The notes under the pieces were generated by a model. That model was given only the letters and a program-made list of their open reading frames with translations, had not been told where the DNA came from and made no database searches. Shown piece after piece: positions 18,267-29,789 of a stretch of 64,000 nt of DNA (position 1 is its first letter; each line of letters begins with the position of its first letter). The position numbers were made by a program, and so were the translations under genes. The stretch covers positions 90,620 to 154,619 of the forward strand of contig NZ_JAUCCV010000007.1 in NCBI RefSeq assembly GCF_034675905.1, written 5' to 3'. The stretch is from Castellaniella sp034675905. Its GTDB lineage: Bacteria > Pseudomonadota > Gammaproteobacteria > Burkholderiales > Burkholderiaceae_B.

Positions 18267-19877
18267 TCAGGCGGGCTCGTGCAGCTTGAAGCGCTGCAGC
18301 TTGCCGGTCTGAGTGCGCGGCAAAGCGTCCACGAAATCCAGAGCGCGCGGATATTTGTAGGGGGCGATGCTGGCCTTGACGAAATCCTGCAGGGTTTTCT
18401 TCATGTCTTCCCCCGCCGTCTGCCCGGGCCGCAACACGACGAATGCCTTGACCAGTTGGCCGCGGTCGTGATCGGGCACGCCGATGACCGCGCACTCGGC
18501 CACCGCCGGGTGCTGCATCAGCGCGTCTTCGACGTCAGGCGCGGCGATGTTGTAGCCCGACGAGATGATCATGTCGTCGGTGCGCGCCTGATAGCAGAAA
18601 TAGCCGTCGGCATCCATCACATAGGCGTCGCCCGTCAGATTCCAGCCGTTCTGCACATACTTGCGCTGCCGCTCGTCATTCAGATAGCGGCAGCCCGTCG
18701 GCCCCCGCACCGCCAGACGTCCGATGGCGCCGGGCGGCACTTCCTGGCCTGACTCATCCACGATTTTGGCTTGATAGCCGGGTACCGGCGTGCCGGTCGC
18801 ACCGGGGCGCGCATGGGCCTCGTCATGGGAAATGAAGATGTGCAGCATTTCGGTGGAGCCGATGCCATCGATCAGCTCGATGCCGGTGGCTTCTTTCCAG
18901 GCAGCCCGGGTCGACGCCGGCAGGGCTTCGCCCGCCGATACGCATTTGCGCAAGGCCGAGCGGCGCAATTCCGTGCCGCGCACCGCCAGGGTCCGATACG
19001 AGGTCGGCGCCGTGAACAACACCGTCGCGCCGAACGTCTGGATGGCTTCCAGCAATTGCGGCGGGCTGGCCTTTTCCAGCAGGACGGTCGATGCGCCGAC
19101 AGACAGGGGAAACAGCAGCAGCCCGCCCAACCCGAAGGTGAATGCCAACGGCGGGCTGCCCATGAAGACATCGTCTGCAACGGGGTGCAGCACATGCCGG
19201 GGCCAGCACAGGCAGATCGCCATGACGTCCCGGTGGTAGTGCATGGTCGCCTTGGGCACACCGGTCGTGCCCGACGTAAACCCCAGGATGCAGGTGTCGT
19301 CCGCCGCCGTCGCTACATTGTCGAAATCGGGGGAGGCGCGCTGCATCAGGGCTTCCAGACCGTCAGGCCCGGTATGGTTGAAGTGCCGGATCTGCCGCAG
19401 AACCGGCTGCTCCTGGGCCGCCAACGCCATTTCCTCGAATAGGGCGGCATCGCACAAGGCATGCGAGACCTGCCCGATGTCGATGATGGCTTTCAGTTCC
19501 TTGGCCCGCAGCAGCGGCATGGTGGCCACGGCGATGCCGCCCGCCTTGATGACGGCAAACCAGCAGGCCGCCAGCATGGGATTGTTGGGCGCCCGCAGCA
19601 GCACACGGTTGCCCGGCGCCAGCCCCATGTCATGCACCAGCACATTGGCGATCCGGTTGGCCTTGTCCTGCAGGTCGGCATAGGTCCAACTGAGACCGGG
19701 CGCGCGGATGCACAGGCGGTCCCCCCGGCCTTCGCGCACGTGCCGGTCCAGCAACTCAGTGGCGCAGTTCAGCTGCTCGGGGAACTGCAGTTCGGGAAGA
19801 TCGAAAAGAAATTCAGGTTGTTGATCCACGGGCGGCAGATGGTCGCGCGCGAAGGTATCCTGGTGGGCACTGCTCAT
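18267..19877 (-). CDS. 2-aminobenzoate-CoA ligase (benzoate-CoA ligase family)
   Basis: Adenylate-forming enzyme that activates an aromatic acid with CoA and ATP; 536 residues. The P-loop-like A3 motif GFTSGTTGVPKATMHYHRD is near residue 205, A5 is near GIGSTEMLHIFIS, A8 near SGYNIAAPDVEDAL and the catalytic lysine lies in RTQTGKLQRFKL at the C-terminus. A good ribosome site (AGGAG, 8 bp) precedes the start. Benzoate-CoA ligase family membership is clear; 2-aminobenzoate is inferred from the neighbouring monooxygenase/reductase and RidA genes. Confidence 0.87.
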   Translation of the reverse strand: MSSAHQDTFARDHLPPVDQQPEFLFDLPELQFPEQLNCATELLDRHVREGRGDRLCIRAPGLSWTYADLQDKANRIANVLVHDMGLAPGNRVLLRAPNNPMLAACWFAVIKAGGIAVATMPLLRAKELKAIIDIGQVSHALCDAALFEEMALAAQEQPVLRQIRHFNHTGPDGLEALMQRASPDFDNVATAADDTCILGFTSGTTGVPKATMHYHRDVMAICLCWPRHVLHPVADDVFMGSPPLAFTFGLGGLLLFPLSVGASTVLLEKASPPQLLEAIQTFGATVLFTAPTSYRTLAVRGTELRRSALRKCVSAGEALPASTRAAWKEATGIELIDGIGSTEMLHIFISHDEAHARPGATGTPVPGYQAKIVDESGQEVPPGAIGRLAVRGPTGCRYLNDERQRKYVQNGWNLTGDAYVMDADGYFCYQARTDDMIISSGYNIAAPDVEDALMQHPAVAECAVIGVPDHDRGQLVKAFVVLRPGQTAGEDMKKTLQDFVKASIAPYKYPRALDFVDALPRTQTGKLQRFKLHEPA

Positions 19878-19958
19878 GGTCTTGTCTCCTGATGACGGCT
19901 TATCTCTTGTGCTTGCCGGGGCCTTGGAGCCCTCTTGCGGCGTTTCCAGGCGGGCGTC

Positions 19959-21134
19959 TTATCCAGGCGGCGTCTGCACGGTTTTCAACAGTTCGCGGGC
20001 GATGATCAGCTGCTGCACCTCGGTGGCCCCTTCGTAGATTCGCAAGGCACGGATCTCCCGGTACAGGCGTTCGACCGGCTGATCACTGACCACACCCAGG
20101 CCGCCGAACAGCTGCACGGCGGCGTCGATGACCTGCTGGGCGTTTTCCGTGGCCGTCATCTTGGCCATGGCGGCTTCGCGCGTCACCGTGCGCCCCTGAT
20201 CGCGCAACCAGGCGGCGCGGTAAGTCAGCAGCGCCGCGCTGTCGATGGCGGTGGCCATCTGCGCCAGTTTGGCCTGGCTGAGCTGAAAGTCGGCCAGCAC
20301 GCCCTGAAACATGCGCCGCGTGACAGCCCGGTTCAGCGCTTCGTCCAGCGCCCGACGGGCAAAGCCCAGGGCCGCCGCCGCCACGGACGTGCGGAACACA
20401 TCCAGGGTGCGCATCGCCAGCTTGAAGCCCTGGCCCGCCGCGCCCAGGCGCTGACTGGCCGGGATGCGGCAATCGGTGAAGCGCAGCCGGGCCAGCGGAT
20501 GCGGGGCGATGATCTCGATGCGTTCGGCGATCTCAAAACCCGGCGTCCCGGCATCCACGATAAAGGCGGAAATCCCCCGGGCGCCGGGGGCTTCGCCGGT
20601 ACGAGCGAAGAGCACATAGAAATCCGCAATGCCGCCGTTGGAAATCCAGGTCTTTTCCCCGTTCAGCACATAATGATCGCCCTCTGCCCGCGCCGTGCAG
20701 GACAGGGCGGCCACATCCGAACCGGCATCCGGCTCGGACAAGGCAAAGGCGGCGATCGCTGCTCCCTGCACCACGCGCGGCAGGTAGCGCCGACGCTGCT
20801 CGGGCGTGCCTTCCAGGGAAATCGCCCCCGAACCCAGCCCCTGCATGGCAAAGGCAAAGTCCGCCAGACCGGAATGACGCGCCAAGGTTTCACGGATCAG
20901 GCAGATGGCCCGGGTATCGATGGCATCGCCTGCGCCGCCGTCCGCCGTGCCGGCCACGGCATGCCGCAGCCAGCCGGCGGCGCCCAAGGCCTGCACCAGA
21001 TCGCGGCAAGCCTGATCCACCGCGCGGCTGTGCACGGGTGCGATGTGCTGCGCCGCCCAGGCATCCAGCGCCAGCGCCAGATCACGATGGCGCGGCTCGA
21101 AAAAAGGCCAATCCAGATAGGCGTTGTCGGCCAT
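19959..21134 (-). CDS. Acyl-CoA dehydrogenase
   Basis: FAD-dependent dehydrogenase of 391 residues. Family signatures: FALSEPDAGSDVAAL near residue 123, NGEKTWISNGGIADFY near 150, and the C-terminal QLFGGLGVVSDQPVERLYRE. The reading frame stays open upstream, but the start at 21134 is chosen because it lies 2 bp after the enoyl-CoA hydratase stop and gives a normal N-terminus. Expected role: oxidation of the alicyclic CoA intermediates after ring reduction. Confidence 0.9.
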   Translation of the reverse strand: MADNAYLDWPFFEPRHRDLALALDAWAAQHIAPVHSRAVDQACRDLVQALGAAGWLRHAVAGTADGGAGDAIDTRAICLIRETLARHSGLADFAFAMQGLGSGAISLEGTPEQRRRYLPRVVQGAAIAAFALSEPDAGSDVAALSCTARAEGDHYVLNGEKTWISNGGIADFYVLFARTGEAPGARGISAFIVDAGTPGFEIAERIEIIAPHPLARLRFTDCRIPASQRLGAAGQGFKLAMRTLDVFRTSVAAAALGFARRALDEALNRAVTRRMFQGVLADFQLSQAKLAQMATAIDSAALLTYRAAWLRDQGRTVTREAAMAKMTATENAQQVIDAAVQLFGGLGVVSDQPVERLYREIRALRIYEGATEVQQLIIARELLKTVQTPPG

Positions 21135-21136
21135 GA

Positions 21137-21991
21137 TCAATCCCCCTGGAATCGAGGTTTCTGCTTGTCCACGAAGGCGTGGTAGGCGCGGGAAAAATCC
21201 TGCGTCAGCATGCAGATCGCCTGGGCCTGGGCTTCGGCCTCGATCGCCTGCTCGATGGTCATGGCCCATTCCTGATGCAGCATGGTCTTGGTGATGCCGT
21301 TGGCGAAACTGGGACCTTGCGCCAGCTGCGCTGCCAGCGCCTGGGCATCCGCCAACAGGGCATCGGGCTCGCACAGGCGATTGAAAAAGCCCCAGCGCTC
21401 GCCCTCCTCGCCGCCCAGGCTGCGGCCCGTATACAGCAATTCGCTGGCCCGCCCCTGTCCCACGATGCGCGGCAGCATGGCGCACGCCCCCATGTCGCAG
21501 CCCGCCAGGCCGACCCGATTGAACAGGAAGGCGGTCTTGCTGCGGACCGTGCCCAGGCGCAGATCGGACGCCATCGTCAGGATGGCCCCGGCGCCCGCGC
21601 AGACCCCGTCCACCGCCGCCACGATAGGCTGCGGACACGTCCGCATGGCCTTGACGAGGTCGCCGGTCATGCGGGTGAACATCAACAATTCCGGCGCTTT
21701 CAGGCGGACCAGCGGCCCGATGATTTCATGGACGTCGCCGCCGGAACAGAAATTGTCCCCCGCCCCGACCAGCACGACCGTGCGTACATCATCGGCCCAC
21801 TGCAGTTGATGGAACAGGTCCCGCAATTCGGCATAGCTGTCGAAGGTCAGCGGGTTCTTGCGTTCCGGGCGGTTCAAGGTAATGGTGGCGACGCCGTCTT
21901 GCACATCCCACAGAAAATGACGCGCCTGGTAGGATGCCAGCGGCCGGCGGTTGCCGGCCAGCAGGCCAGGGTCGATCGTGGATTCAGTCAT
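21137..21991 (-). CDS. Enoyl-CoA hydratase/isomerase
   Basis: Crotonase-fold protein of 284 residues with the oxyanion-hole signatures GAGDNFCSGGDVHE near residue 79 and AAVDGVCAGAGAILTMASDL near residue 124. The start at 21991 is chosen because it overlaps the end of the MarR gene by 8 bp and gives MTESTIDPG, whereas the longer open frame has an Arg/Pro-rich non-native N-terminus. It should hydrate or open the cyclohexene-carbonyl-CoA intermediate. Confidence 0.9.
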   Translation of the reverse strand: MTESTIDPGLLAGNRRPLASYQARHFLWDVQDGVATITLNRPERKNPLTFDSYAELRDLFHQLQWADDVRTVVLVGAGDNFCSGGDVHEIIGPLVRLKAPELLMFTRMTGDLVKAMRTCPQPIVAAVDGVCAGAGAILTMASDLRLGTVRSKTAFLFNRVGLAGCDMGACAMLPRIVGQGRASELLYTGRSLGGEEGERWGFFNRLCEPDALLADAQALAAQLAQGPSFANGITKTMLHQEWAMTIEQAIEAEAQAQAICMLTQDFSRAYHAFVDKQKPRFQGD

Positions 21992-22574
21992 GAGCTTTCC
22001 TTCGCGCCGGTCGGGCGGTCTTTTTGGCCGTGGCGGCAGCCGCCTCCAGTTCGGGCTGTCGCCGGGCCAGATGCACACGCAGCTGACCCAACAAGGCGTA
22101 CAGGGTTTCCTTGCTCTCGAGCGGCAAGCCCCGGAACATTTCCGTCAGCCATTTTTCATGCTCCACCGCCATGACGGCGAATTGCTCGCGCCCCTGCGGG
22201 GTCAGGCTGACGAAAAAAGAACGACGGTCCTCGGGGTCTTCCACGCGCTGCACCAAACCGTCTTTGACCAGTTCGTCGGTCAGGCCGGTGACATTGCCGC
22301 CCGTCACCATCAGATAGCCCGACAGCACTTTCATGCGCAGGCCTTCCGGATGGCGGTCGAGCTGGGCCATATAGTCGAAACGCCGCAGACTGGTCGCGAT
22401 GCGCGTGCGCAGCAATTTGCGGATCTGCTGTTCGATCTGGTTGGAGCAGGCCAGCAGCCGCAGCCAGATCCGGGTATCCAGATGATCGTCGGCCTGTACG
22501 CGGGCCTCCAGACCGATATGCTCGTCGCCCAGGGACTGCATCATCTGCTGATGCTGTTTAGCCAGAGTATTCAC
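21984..22574 (-). CDS. MarR-family transcriptional regulator
   Basis: A 196-residue winged-helix protein: recognition helix region GGNVTGLTDELVKDGLVQR near residue 95 and wing VEDPEDRRSFFVSLT near 113, both typical for MarR. A Lys/Arg/Ala-rich tail ends the protein. It lies inside the aminobenzoate operon, so it probably autoregulates by binding the dyad upstream of the monooxygenase gene and responds to an aryl-CoA or aromatic acid; ligand is inference. Confidence 0.9.
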   Translation of the reverse strand: MNTLAKQHQQMMQSLGDEHIGLEARVQADDHLDTRIWLRLLACSNQIEQQIRKLLRTRIATSLRRFDYMAQLDRHPEGLRMKVLSGYLMVTGGNVTGLTDELVKDGLVQRVEDPEDRRSFFVSLTPQGREQFAVMAVEHEKWLTEMFRGLPLESKETLYALLGQLRVHLARRQPELEAAAATAKKTARPARRKAHD

Positions 22575-22587
22575 GGATCATGCTCCT

Positions 22588-23352
22588 TTACATCACTTCG
22601 CCGCCGCTGACCGAGATCGTCTGCCCGGTCACGGCTGCCGCCCCTGCGCTGCACAGCCAGGCCACGGCATCCGCCACCTCGGCGGGATCGACCAGCCGCC
22701 CCTGGGGATTGGATTTGACGAGTGCGGCGCGGGCGTCGGATTCACTACGGCCCGTGCGCGCCACAATGCGGGCGATGCTGTCGCGCACGATATCGGTATC
22801 GGTATAGCCGGGGCACACTGCATTGACCGTCACGCCGGTGGCAGCCAGTTCGCGCGCCAGCGACCGGGTCAGGCCGATGACGCCATGCTTGGCCGCGCAA
22901 TAGGCCGACACATAGGCATAGCCTGTCTGCCCCGCCGTGCTGGCCACATTGACGACGCGGCCCCAGCCGGCCTGCAGCATATCGGGCAGCACCGCCTGGG
23001 CGCACAACATCGTGCCCGTCAGATTGACGTCCAGCATGCGCTGCCACAAGGCCATGTCCATCTTCAGAAATGCGGCGCTTTCCGCCTGACCGGCGTTATT
23101 CACCAGCAAATGGATCGGGCCAAACCGGGCCCTGGCCTGAGCCAGCGCCTGTTCCAGTTGCGTGCTGTCGGACACATCCGCCGTCACGGCGCAGATGCCA
23201 TCCGGGTCCTGCGCCGCCAACGCCTGGCCCGACGCGGCGCTGCGGCTCAGGACGGTGACCCGGCAACCTTGCGCCCGCAAGCGCTGCGTGATGGCGGCCC
23301 CGATGCCCCGCGCCCCGCCGGTCACCAGCGCATGCTGATCGTTCATGTTCAT
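22588..23352 (-). CDS. SDR-family oxidoreductase (3-hydroxyacyl-CoA dehydrogenase-like)
   Basis: Classical short-chain dehydrogenase of 254 residues: NAD(P) motif TGGARGIGAAI near residue 10, NNAG near 87, catalytic Ser in VASTAGQTG, the YxxxK motif YCAAK near 152 and PGYTDTDI near 183. The start at 23352 overlaps the monooxygenase stop by ATGA; an internal Met at 23346 is possible. In this operon it would oxidise the hydroxyacyl-CoA made by the hydratase. Confidence 0.91.
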   Translation of the reverse strand: MNMNDQHALVTGGARGIGAAITQRLRAQGCRVTVLSRSAASGQALAAQDPDGICAVTADVSDSTQLEQALAQARARFGPIHLLVNNAGQAESAAFLKMDMALWQRMLDVNLTGTMLCAQAVLPDMLQAGWGRVVNVASTAGQTGYAYVSAYCAAKHGVIGLTRSLARELAATGVTVNAVCPGYTDTDIVRDSIARIVARTGRSESDARAALVKSNPQGRLVDPAEVADAVAWLCSAGAAAVTGQTISVSGGEVM

Positions 23353-25709
23353 AGCGAGGCCTTGCCGGCAGCGTGGCGCAAGGCCTGTTCCTGGGCGGCA
23401 TGTTCGCGCTGGAACAGGCTTTCCATCTGGCGTTTGCCCTGGAAGTACTGGCGCGGCCAAGCCAGATCGGTGTAGCCGATCTTGGCTGCCTCGGTCAGCG
23501 TCCAGGCCGGATTGGCCAGATGCGGGCGGGCGATGGCGCACAGATCGGCGCGGCCCGCCGCCAGGATGCTGTTGACGTGATCGGCTTCGCTGATGGCGCC
23601 CACCGCAATCGTCGCCACCCCGGCTTCCTGGCGGATGCGGTCGGCCAAGGGAGTCTGGTACATGCGGCCGAACACCGGTTGCTCCTGTTTGCTGACCTGA
23701 CCGGAAGAACAGTCGATCAGATCCGCGCCGGCATCCTTGAAAGCTTTGGCGATATCCACTGCATCTTGCGCCGTGGTGCCGCCGTCCACCCAATCCGTGG
23801 CGGAAATGCGTACCGACATGGGTTTGTCCTGTGGCCAGATGGCCCGCATCACCGTGAAGATTTCCAGGGGATAGCGCAGCCGCTTGGCCAGCGTCCCGCC
23901 GTACTCGTCGGCCCGATGGTTGGTCAGCGGCGAAATAAAGGCCGACAGCAGATAACCGTGGGCGCAGTGCAGTTCCAGCCAATCGGCGCCGATCTCGATG
24001 GCGGCGCGGGTCGACGCCAGGAACTGATCCCGGACGGTATCCATGTCCTGGCGCGTCATTTCGCGGGCGATCTGGCTGACGCCTTCCAGATACTGCTGCG
24101 GCGACGCCGACAGAATGGGCCAATTGCCTGCGGGCAAGGGCAGATCGGTGCCTTCCCAGGCCCGGCGTGTCGAGGCCTTGGGTCCCGCATGCCCGATCTG
24201 CAGGCCGAAGCAGGCGTCGGTATTGGCGTGTATCCAGTCGGCAATGCGCTTGAACGCCGCCGTATGATCGGGCCGGTACAGCCCCGGGCAGCCCGGCGTA
24301 ATACGGCCTTCGGCGCTGACGCAGGCCATCTCGGCAAACACCAGCCCCGCGCCGCCCAGGGCGCGTGCGCCCAAGTGCACCAGATGAAAGTCGCCCACTA
24401 GGCCGTCTTCGGCGGAATATTGCGCCATGGGCGAGACCACCACGCGATTCTTCAGGCGCAGACCGCGCACGGCATACGGCGTGAACATGGGCGGCGGCGG
24501 GGTCTGGTCATCGGACACCGCCACGCCATCGCGCCGCGCAAACCAGCGCTCGTAGCCTTCCAGCCAGCGCTGATCGCGCAGCCGCAGATTTTCATGACTG
24601 ATGCGCTGGCTGCGCGTCAGCATGGAATACATGAATTGTTCCGGTTCCAGCTGGTCGCAGTAGCGCTGGCCGCAGACCTCGAACCATTCCATGGCATTCC
24701 AGGCGGCATTCTGCAGCCGCAGGGTTTCGATCCGGCGAGCTTCCTGGTAGGCCTCCAGCACCTGGGGAATATGCGCGGGGGTGTCGCCCAGCAAGGTGAA
24801 CTGGCGGGTGAGTTCGATGGCGTCTTCAATCGCCAGCTTGGTCCCCGAACCGATGGCAAAGTGCGCCGTATGCACGGCATCGCCCATCAGCACGACATGA
24901 CTGCCGTGTTCGTTGCGCAGCCACCAGTGTTCGCACACCACCCGCTGGAAATTCAGCCAGGCCGAACCGCGCAGGTGCCGCGCATTGGAAATCAGCGGCG
25001 CGCCCTGCAGGTTATCGGCAAACAGCTGTTCGCAGAATGCGATGGACTGGTTCTGGTCTGCCTGGTCCAGGCCATGCGCCTGCCAGGTGTCTTCCGTGGT
25101 TTCGACAATGAAGGTGGACGTGCTGTCGTCGAACTTATAGATGTGCGCCTGGAACCAGCCATGTTCGGTGCGCTGGAAATCAAAGGTGAAGGCGTCGTAC
25201 TGGCGATGCGTTCCCAGCCAGATATAGCGATTGGGCCGGGTGACGATATCCGGCTGAAAGACGGATTCGTATTGCTTGCGGATGCGGGAATTGACCCCGT
25301 CGGCGGCAATGATCAGATCGGCGTCGGGATAGTCGGTATCGGACTGGACATCGGTTTCGAATACCAGCTGGACCCCCAGCCGTTCACAGCGGGCCTGCAG
25401 GATGTTCAGCAGTTTTTTGCGGCCGATTCCCACGAAACCGTGCCCGCCCGAGCGGATGCTGCGTCCTTTGAACAACAGCTCGATATCGTCCCAGTGATTG
25501 AAGGCGGCCTGGATTTCATCGGCGGTTTCGGTATCCCACTGGCGCATATTATCCATGGTGGTGTCCGAAAACACCACGCCCCAGCCAAAGGTGTCGTAGG
25601 CGCGATTGCGCTCGACCACCGTCACGTCATGGGCCGGATCCAGCTTTTTCATCAGCAGCGCCAGATACAGGCCTGCCGGTCCGCCGCCGATACACACGAT
25701 CTTCATCAT
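23349..25709 (-). CDS. 2-aminobenzoyl-CoA monooxygenase/reductase (FAD hydroxylase-OYE fusion)
   Basis: A large two-domain flavoenzyme (about 786 residues). Residues 1 to about 400 form an aromatic hydroxylase: FAD motif VCIGGGPAGLYLALL at the N-terminus, LIIAADGVNSRIR near 145 and the second FAD motif VVLMGDAVHTAHF near 280. Residues about 405-770 form an old-yellow-enzyme/NADH:flavin reductase domain (RLKNRVVVSPMAQYS, LELHCAHGYLLSAFISPLTN). This fusion is known for 2-aminobenzoyl-CoA monooxygenase/reductase and salicylyl-CoA 5-hydroxylase. The start at 25709 follows AGGAG by 4 bp. First gene of the operon. Confidence 0.88.
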   Translation of the reverse strand: MMKIVCIGGGPAGLYLALLMKKLDPAHDVTVVERNRAYDTFGWGVVFSDTTMDNMRQWDTETADEIQAAFNHWDDIELLFKGRSIRSGGHGFVGIGRKKLLNILQARCERLGVQLVFETDVQSDTDYPDADLIIAADGVNSRIRKQYESVFQPDIVTRPNRYIWLGTHRQYDAFTFDFQRTEHGWFQAHIYKFDDSTSTFIVETTEDTWQAHGLDQADQNQSIAFCEQLFADNLQGAPLISNARHLRGSAWLNFQRVVCEHWWLRNEHGSHVVLMGDAVHTAHFAIGSGTKLAIEDAIELTRQFTLLGDTPAHIPQVLEAYQEARRIETLRLQNAAWNAMEWFEVCGQRYCDQLEPEQFMYSMLTRSQRISHENLRLRDQRWLEGYERWFARRDGVAVSDDQTPPPPMFTPYAVRGLRLKNRVVVSPMAQYSAEDGLVGDFHLVHLGARALGGAGLVFAEMACVSAEGRITPGCPGLYRPDHTAAFKRIADWIHANTDACFGLQIGHAGPKASTRRAWEGTDLPLPAGNWPILSASPQQYLEGVSQIAREMTRQDMDTVRDQFLASTRAAIEIGADWLELHCAHGYLLSAFISPLTNHRADEYGGTLAKRLRYPLEIFTVMRAIWPQDKPMSVRISATDWVDGGTTAQDAVDIAKAFKDAGADLIDCSSGQVSKQEQPVFGRMYQTPLADRIRQEAGVATIAVGAISEADHVNSILAAGRADLCAIARPHLANPAWTLTEAAKIGYTDLAWPRQYFQGKRQMESLFQREHAAQEQALRHAAGKASL

Positions 25710-25764
25710 CCGTCTCCTGGTGCCCGACACGCCGATGGGAGATCCCGCCCGGCATATCGAAATT

Positions 25765-25800
25765 AATTTAGTTTCCGTTAATTTAAAAGTAAACTAATTT
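25765..25800 (-). promoter_or_regulatory. Dyad operator/promoter of the aminobenzoate operon
   Basis: An AT-rich island stands out upstream of the monooxygenase gene. It contains an imperfect dyad: AATTTAGTTT (25765-25774) and AAACTAATTT (25791-25800), arms matching at 9 of 10 positions, with a 16-bp spacer that itself is AT-rich. Size and composition suit a MarR dimer site covering the operon promoter. The start codon is about 55 bp downstream. Confidence 0.6.
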
Positions 25801-25844
25801 TGTGTCAATTGCATCGTCATCAAAAGACAGCCGCGCACGCCAAA

Positions 25845-25869
25845 GCGCCCTGCTCGCAGAGCAGGGCGC
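25845..25869 (-). terminator. Hairpin terminator after dacB
   Basis: A perfect 11-bp stem (GCGCCCTGCTC with GAGCAGGGCGC, 3-nt loop) lies 56 bp after the dacB stop on the minus strand, followed by TTTGG. The T-run is short, so termination is likely but not certain. Confidence 0.6.
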
Positions 25870-25924
25870 AGGGCCTACACACAACAGGGAAACCAGGGGT
25901 GCGCGGGTCATCCCCGCACACGGT

Positions 25925-27436
25925 TCAGCGGCTGGCCAGCCAGCGCACCACCGCGTCGTCAAAGGGCCGCACGGCGGCCGCCCCCGGATGATTGACCAGG
26001 CTGACGAGGATGTAGCGCTTGCCGCTGGCGCCCCGCACATAGCCCGCCAGGGCGCGGGAATCCTTCAGGGTGCCGGTCTTCAAATGCGCCTGACCGCGCG
26101 TATCGTCGGACCGCAAACGGCGGCGCACCGTACCATCCATTCCCGAAATCGCCAGCGAAGACACGAATTCCGGCATCAGGGGTGAACGCCAGGCCACATC
26201 CAGCATCTGCGCCAGCCCTCGCGCCGTCACCCGCCCTTGGCGCGACAGGCCCGAGCCATTGTCCAGCACCCAACCACTGGTATCGACCTGCTGGTTTTTC
26301 AGGACCTGCTGCACGGCGCGGCCTGCCGATTCGGGTGTGGCGCCCGGGCCGTTCATGTCCGCTCCCAGCGTCAGCAAGGTCATGCGGGCCATGACGTTGT
26401 TGCTGTGCTTGTTGATCTGGCGAATGACGTCGGACAGCATGGGGGAGTCATGCCAAGCCAGCACGTCGGCCTGCGCGGGTACGCGGCCCTGCGTAAACCC
26501 GCGTCCCAGAGTGCCACCCAATTCGCGCCACAGCATCCTGAACAGCGCCTCGAAATGATCCGTCTGCGAACCGGCCAGGCGGTACAGACTGAATTCACCG
26601 CAGCTGCCCCAGGCTTTGCCCGTCAGGCGAATCGTCGTCGCCTGCCCCTGCACCAGGGCATCGGCGGCGAAATTGCTGGCGGGCCGACACTGCCCGTCCT
26701 GCCATTCCAGACGCCCCTCGACGCGCACGCCGGGGGTCGGCGGATCAATGATGGGGACCCATTGGCGGTTGGCCCCGTCCGGCTGGAACAGGATGCGGGT
26801 CGCACCAAAGCCGACCATCATGGCATCGGGGCTGGCGTTGTACGGACGATCGGGCGAATCGTCGAAATCCCCCGGATCGATGCCGACCTGACCAAACAGG
26901 CTGCGGTCCACGACCACATCCGTCAGGTTCTTGATGCCGCGCAGACGCAGCTCGCGCAGCACGTTCCACAGGTCTTCGACCGTGAACCAGGGGTCGCCCG
27001 CCGCCTTGATGTACAAAGGCCCTTGCAAAGTGCCCTGCGCATCGACCCGGGCGCCGGCGCCTGCCAGGAACTGGGTCCGCCAGACATAGTCGGGTCCCAG
27101 CACCGACAGCGCGGACCAGGTGGTGACCGTTTTCATGACCGATGCCGGATTGCGCGGCACATCGGCCTGGATGCGGCTGATCACCGGACCGCCCGCCTCA
27201 CGGATTTCCAGCGACAAAGCGGAGTCCGGCAATTTGGTGGCCTTCCAGGCTTTCTGCAATTCGGGCGGCAGGGCCTGGGCCGACACGCTGGCGGCCGCAC
27301 CGGCCAACAGCCCGGCGGCCAGCAAGGCGTGCACCAGGCGCGCCCCGCCGTGCTTTGCGCGGGCCAAGCGGCGGCCCAATGGAAGGAACCGTCTGTAATC
27401 CTGTTGCTGTGCCTGACCCATGCCGCCACCCGACAA
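25925..27436 (-). CDS. dacB: D-alanyl-D-alanine carboxypeptidase/endopeptidase (PBP4 type)
   Basis: Periplasmic peptidase of family S13 acting on peptidoglycan. The 503 residues begin with a basic stretch and a signal peptide (LLAAGLLAGAAASVSAQA, cleavage near residue 54). The penicillin-binding triad is visible: SVMK (SxxK) near residue 99, SNN (SxN) near 340 and KTG near 450, with the large insertion between SxxK and SxN typical of PBP4. Divergent from queA. Confidence 0.93.
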   Translation of the reverse strand: MSGGGMGQAQQQDYRRFLPLGRRLARAKHGGARLVHALLAAGLLAGAAASVSAQALPPELQKAWKATKLPDSALSLEIREAGGPVISRIQADVPRNPASVMKTVTTWSALSVLGPDYVWRTQFLAGAGARVDAQGTLQGPLYIKAAGDPWFTVEDLWNVLRELRLRGIKNLTDVVVDRSLFGQVGIDPGDFDDSPDRPYNASPDAMMVGFGATRILFQPDGANRQWVPIIDPPTPGVRVEGRLEWQDGQCRPASNFAADALVQGQATTIRLTGKAWGSCGEFSLYRLAGSQTDHFEALFRMLWRELGGTLGRGFTQGRVPAQADVLAWHDSPMLSDVIRQINKHSNNVMARMTLLTLGADMNGPGATPESAGRAVQQVLKNQQVDTSGWVLDNGSGLSRQGRVTARGLAQMLDVAWRSPLMPEFVSSLAISGMDGTVRRRLRSDDTRGQAHLKTGTLKDSRALAGYVRGASGKRYILVSLVNHPGAAAVRPFDDAVVRWLASR

Positions 27437-27518
27437 AAAGCGTCAGCATAATCCAAAGAGGGATGGGACTAAAATACGGGCCAATTTTCCTTTCCTCCTG
27501 TAAGCGCCTGATACATTC

Positions 27519-29695
<2,177 letters not shown>

Positions 29696-29789
29696 AGACG
29701 CCGCACAGGGCGACCCATATCTCGCTACAATCAAGAGTTAATCTTATATCCAAACCCCTCATCCAACCCCTGATTTCCCAGGAGCCCCC

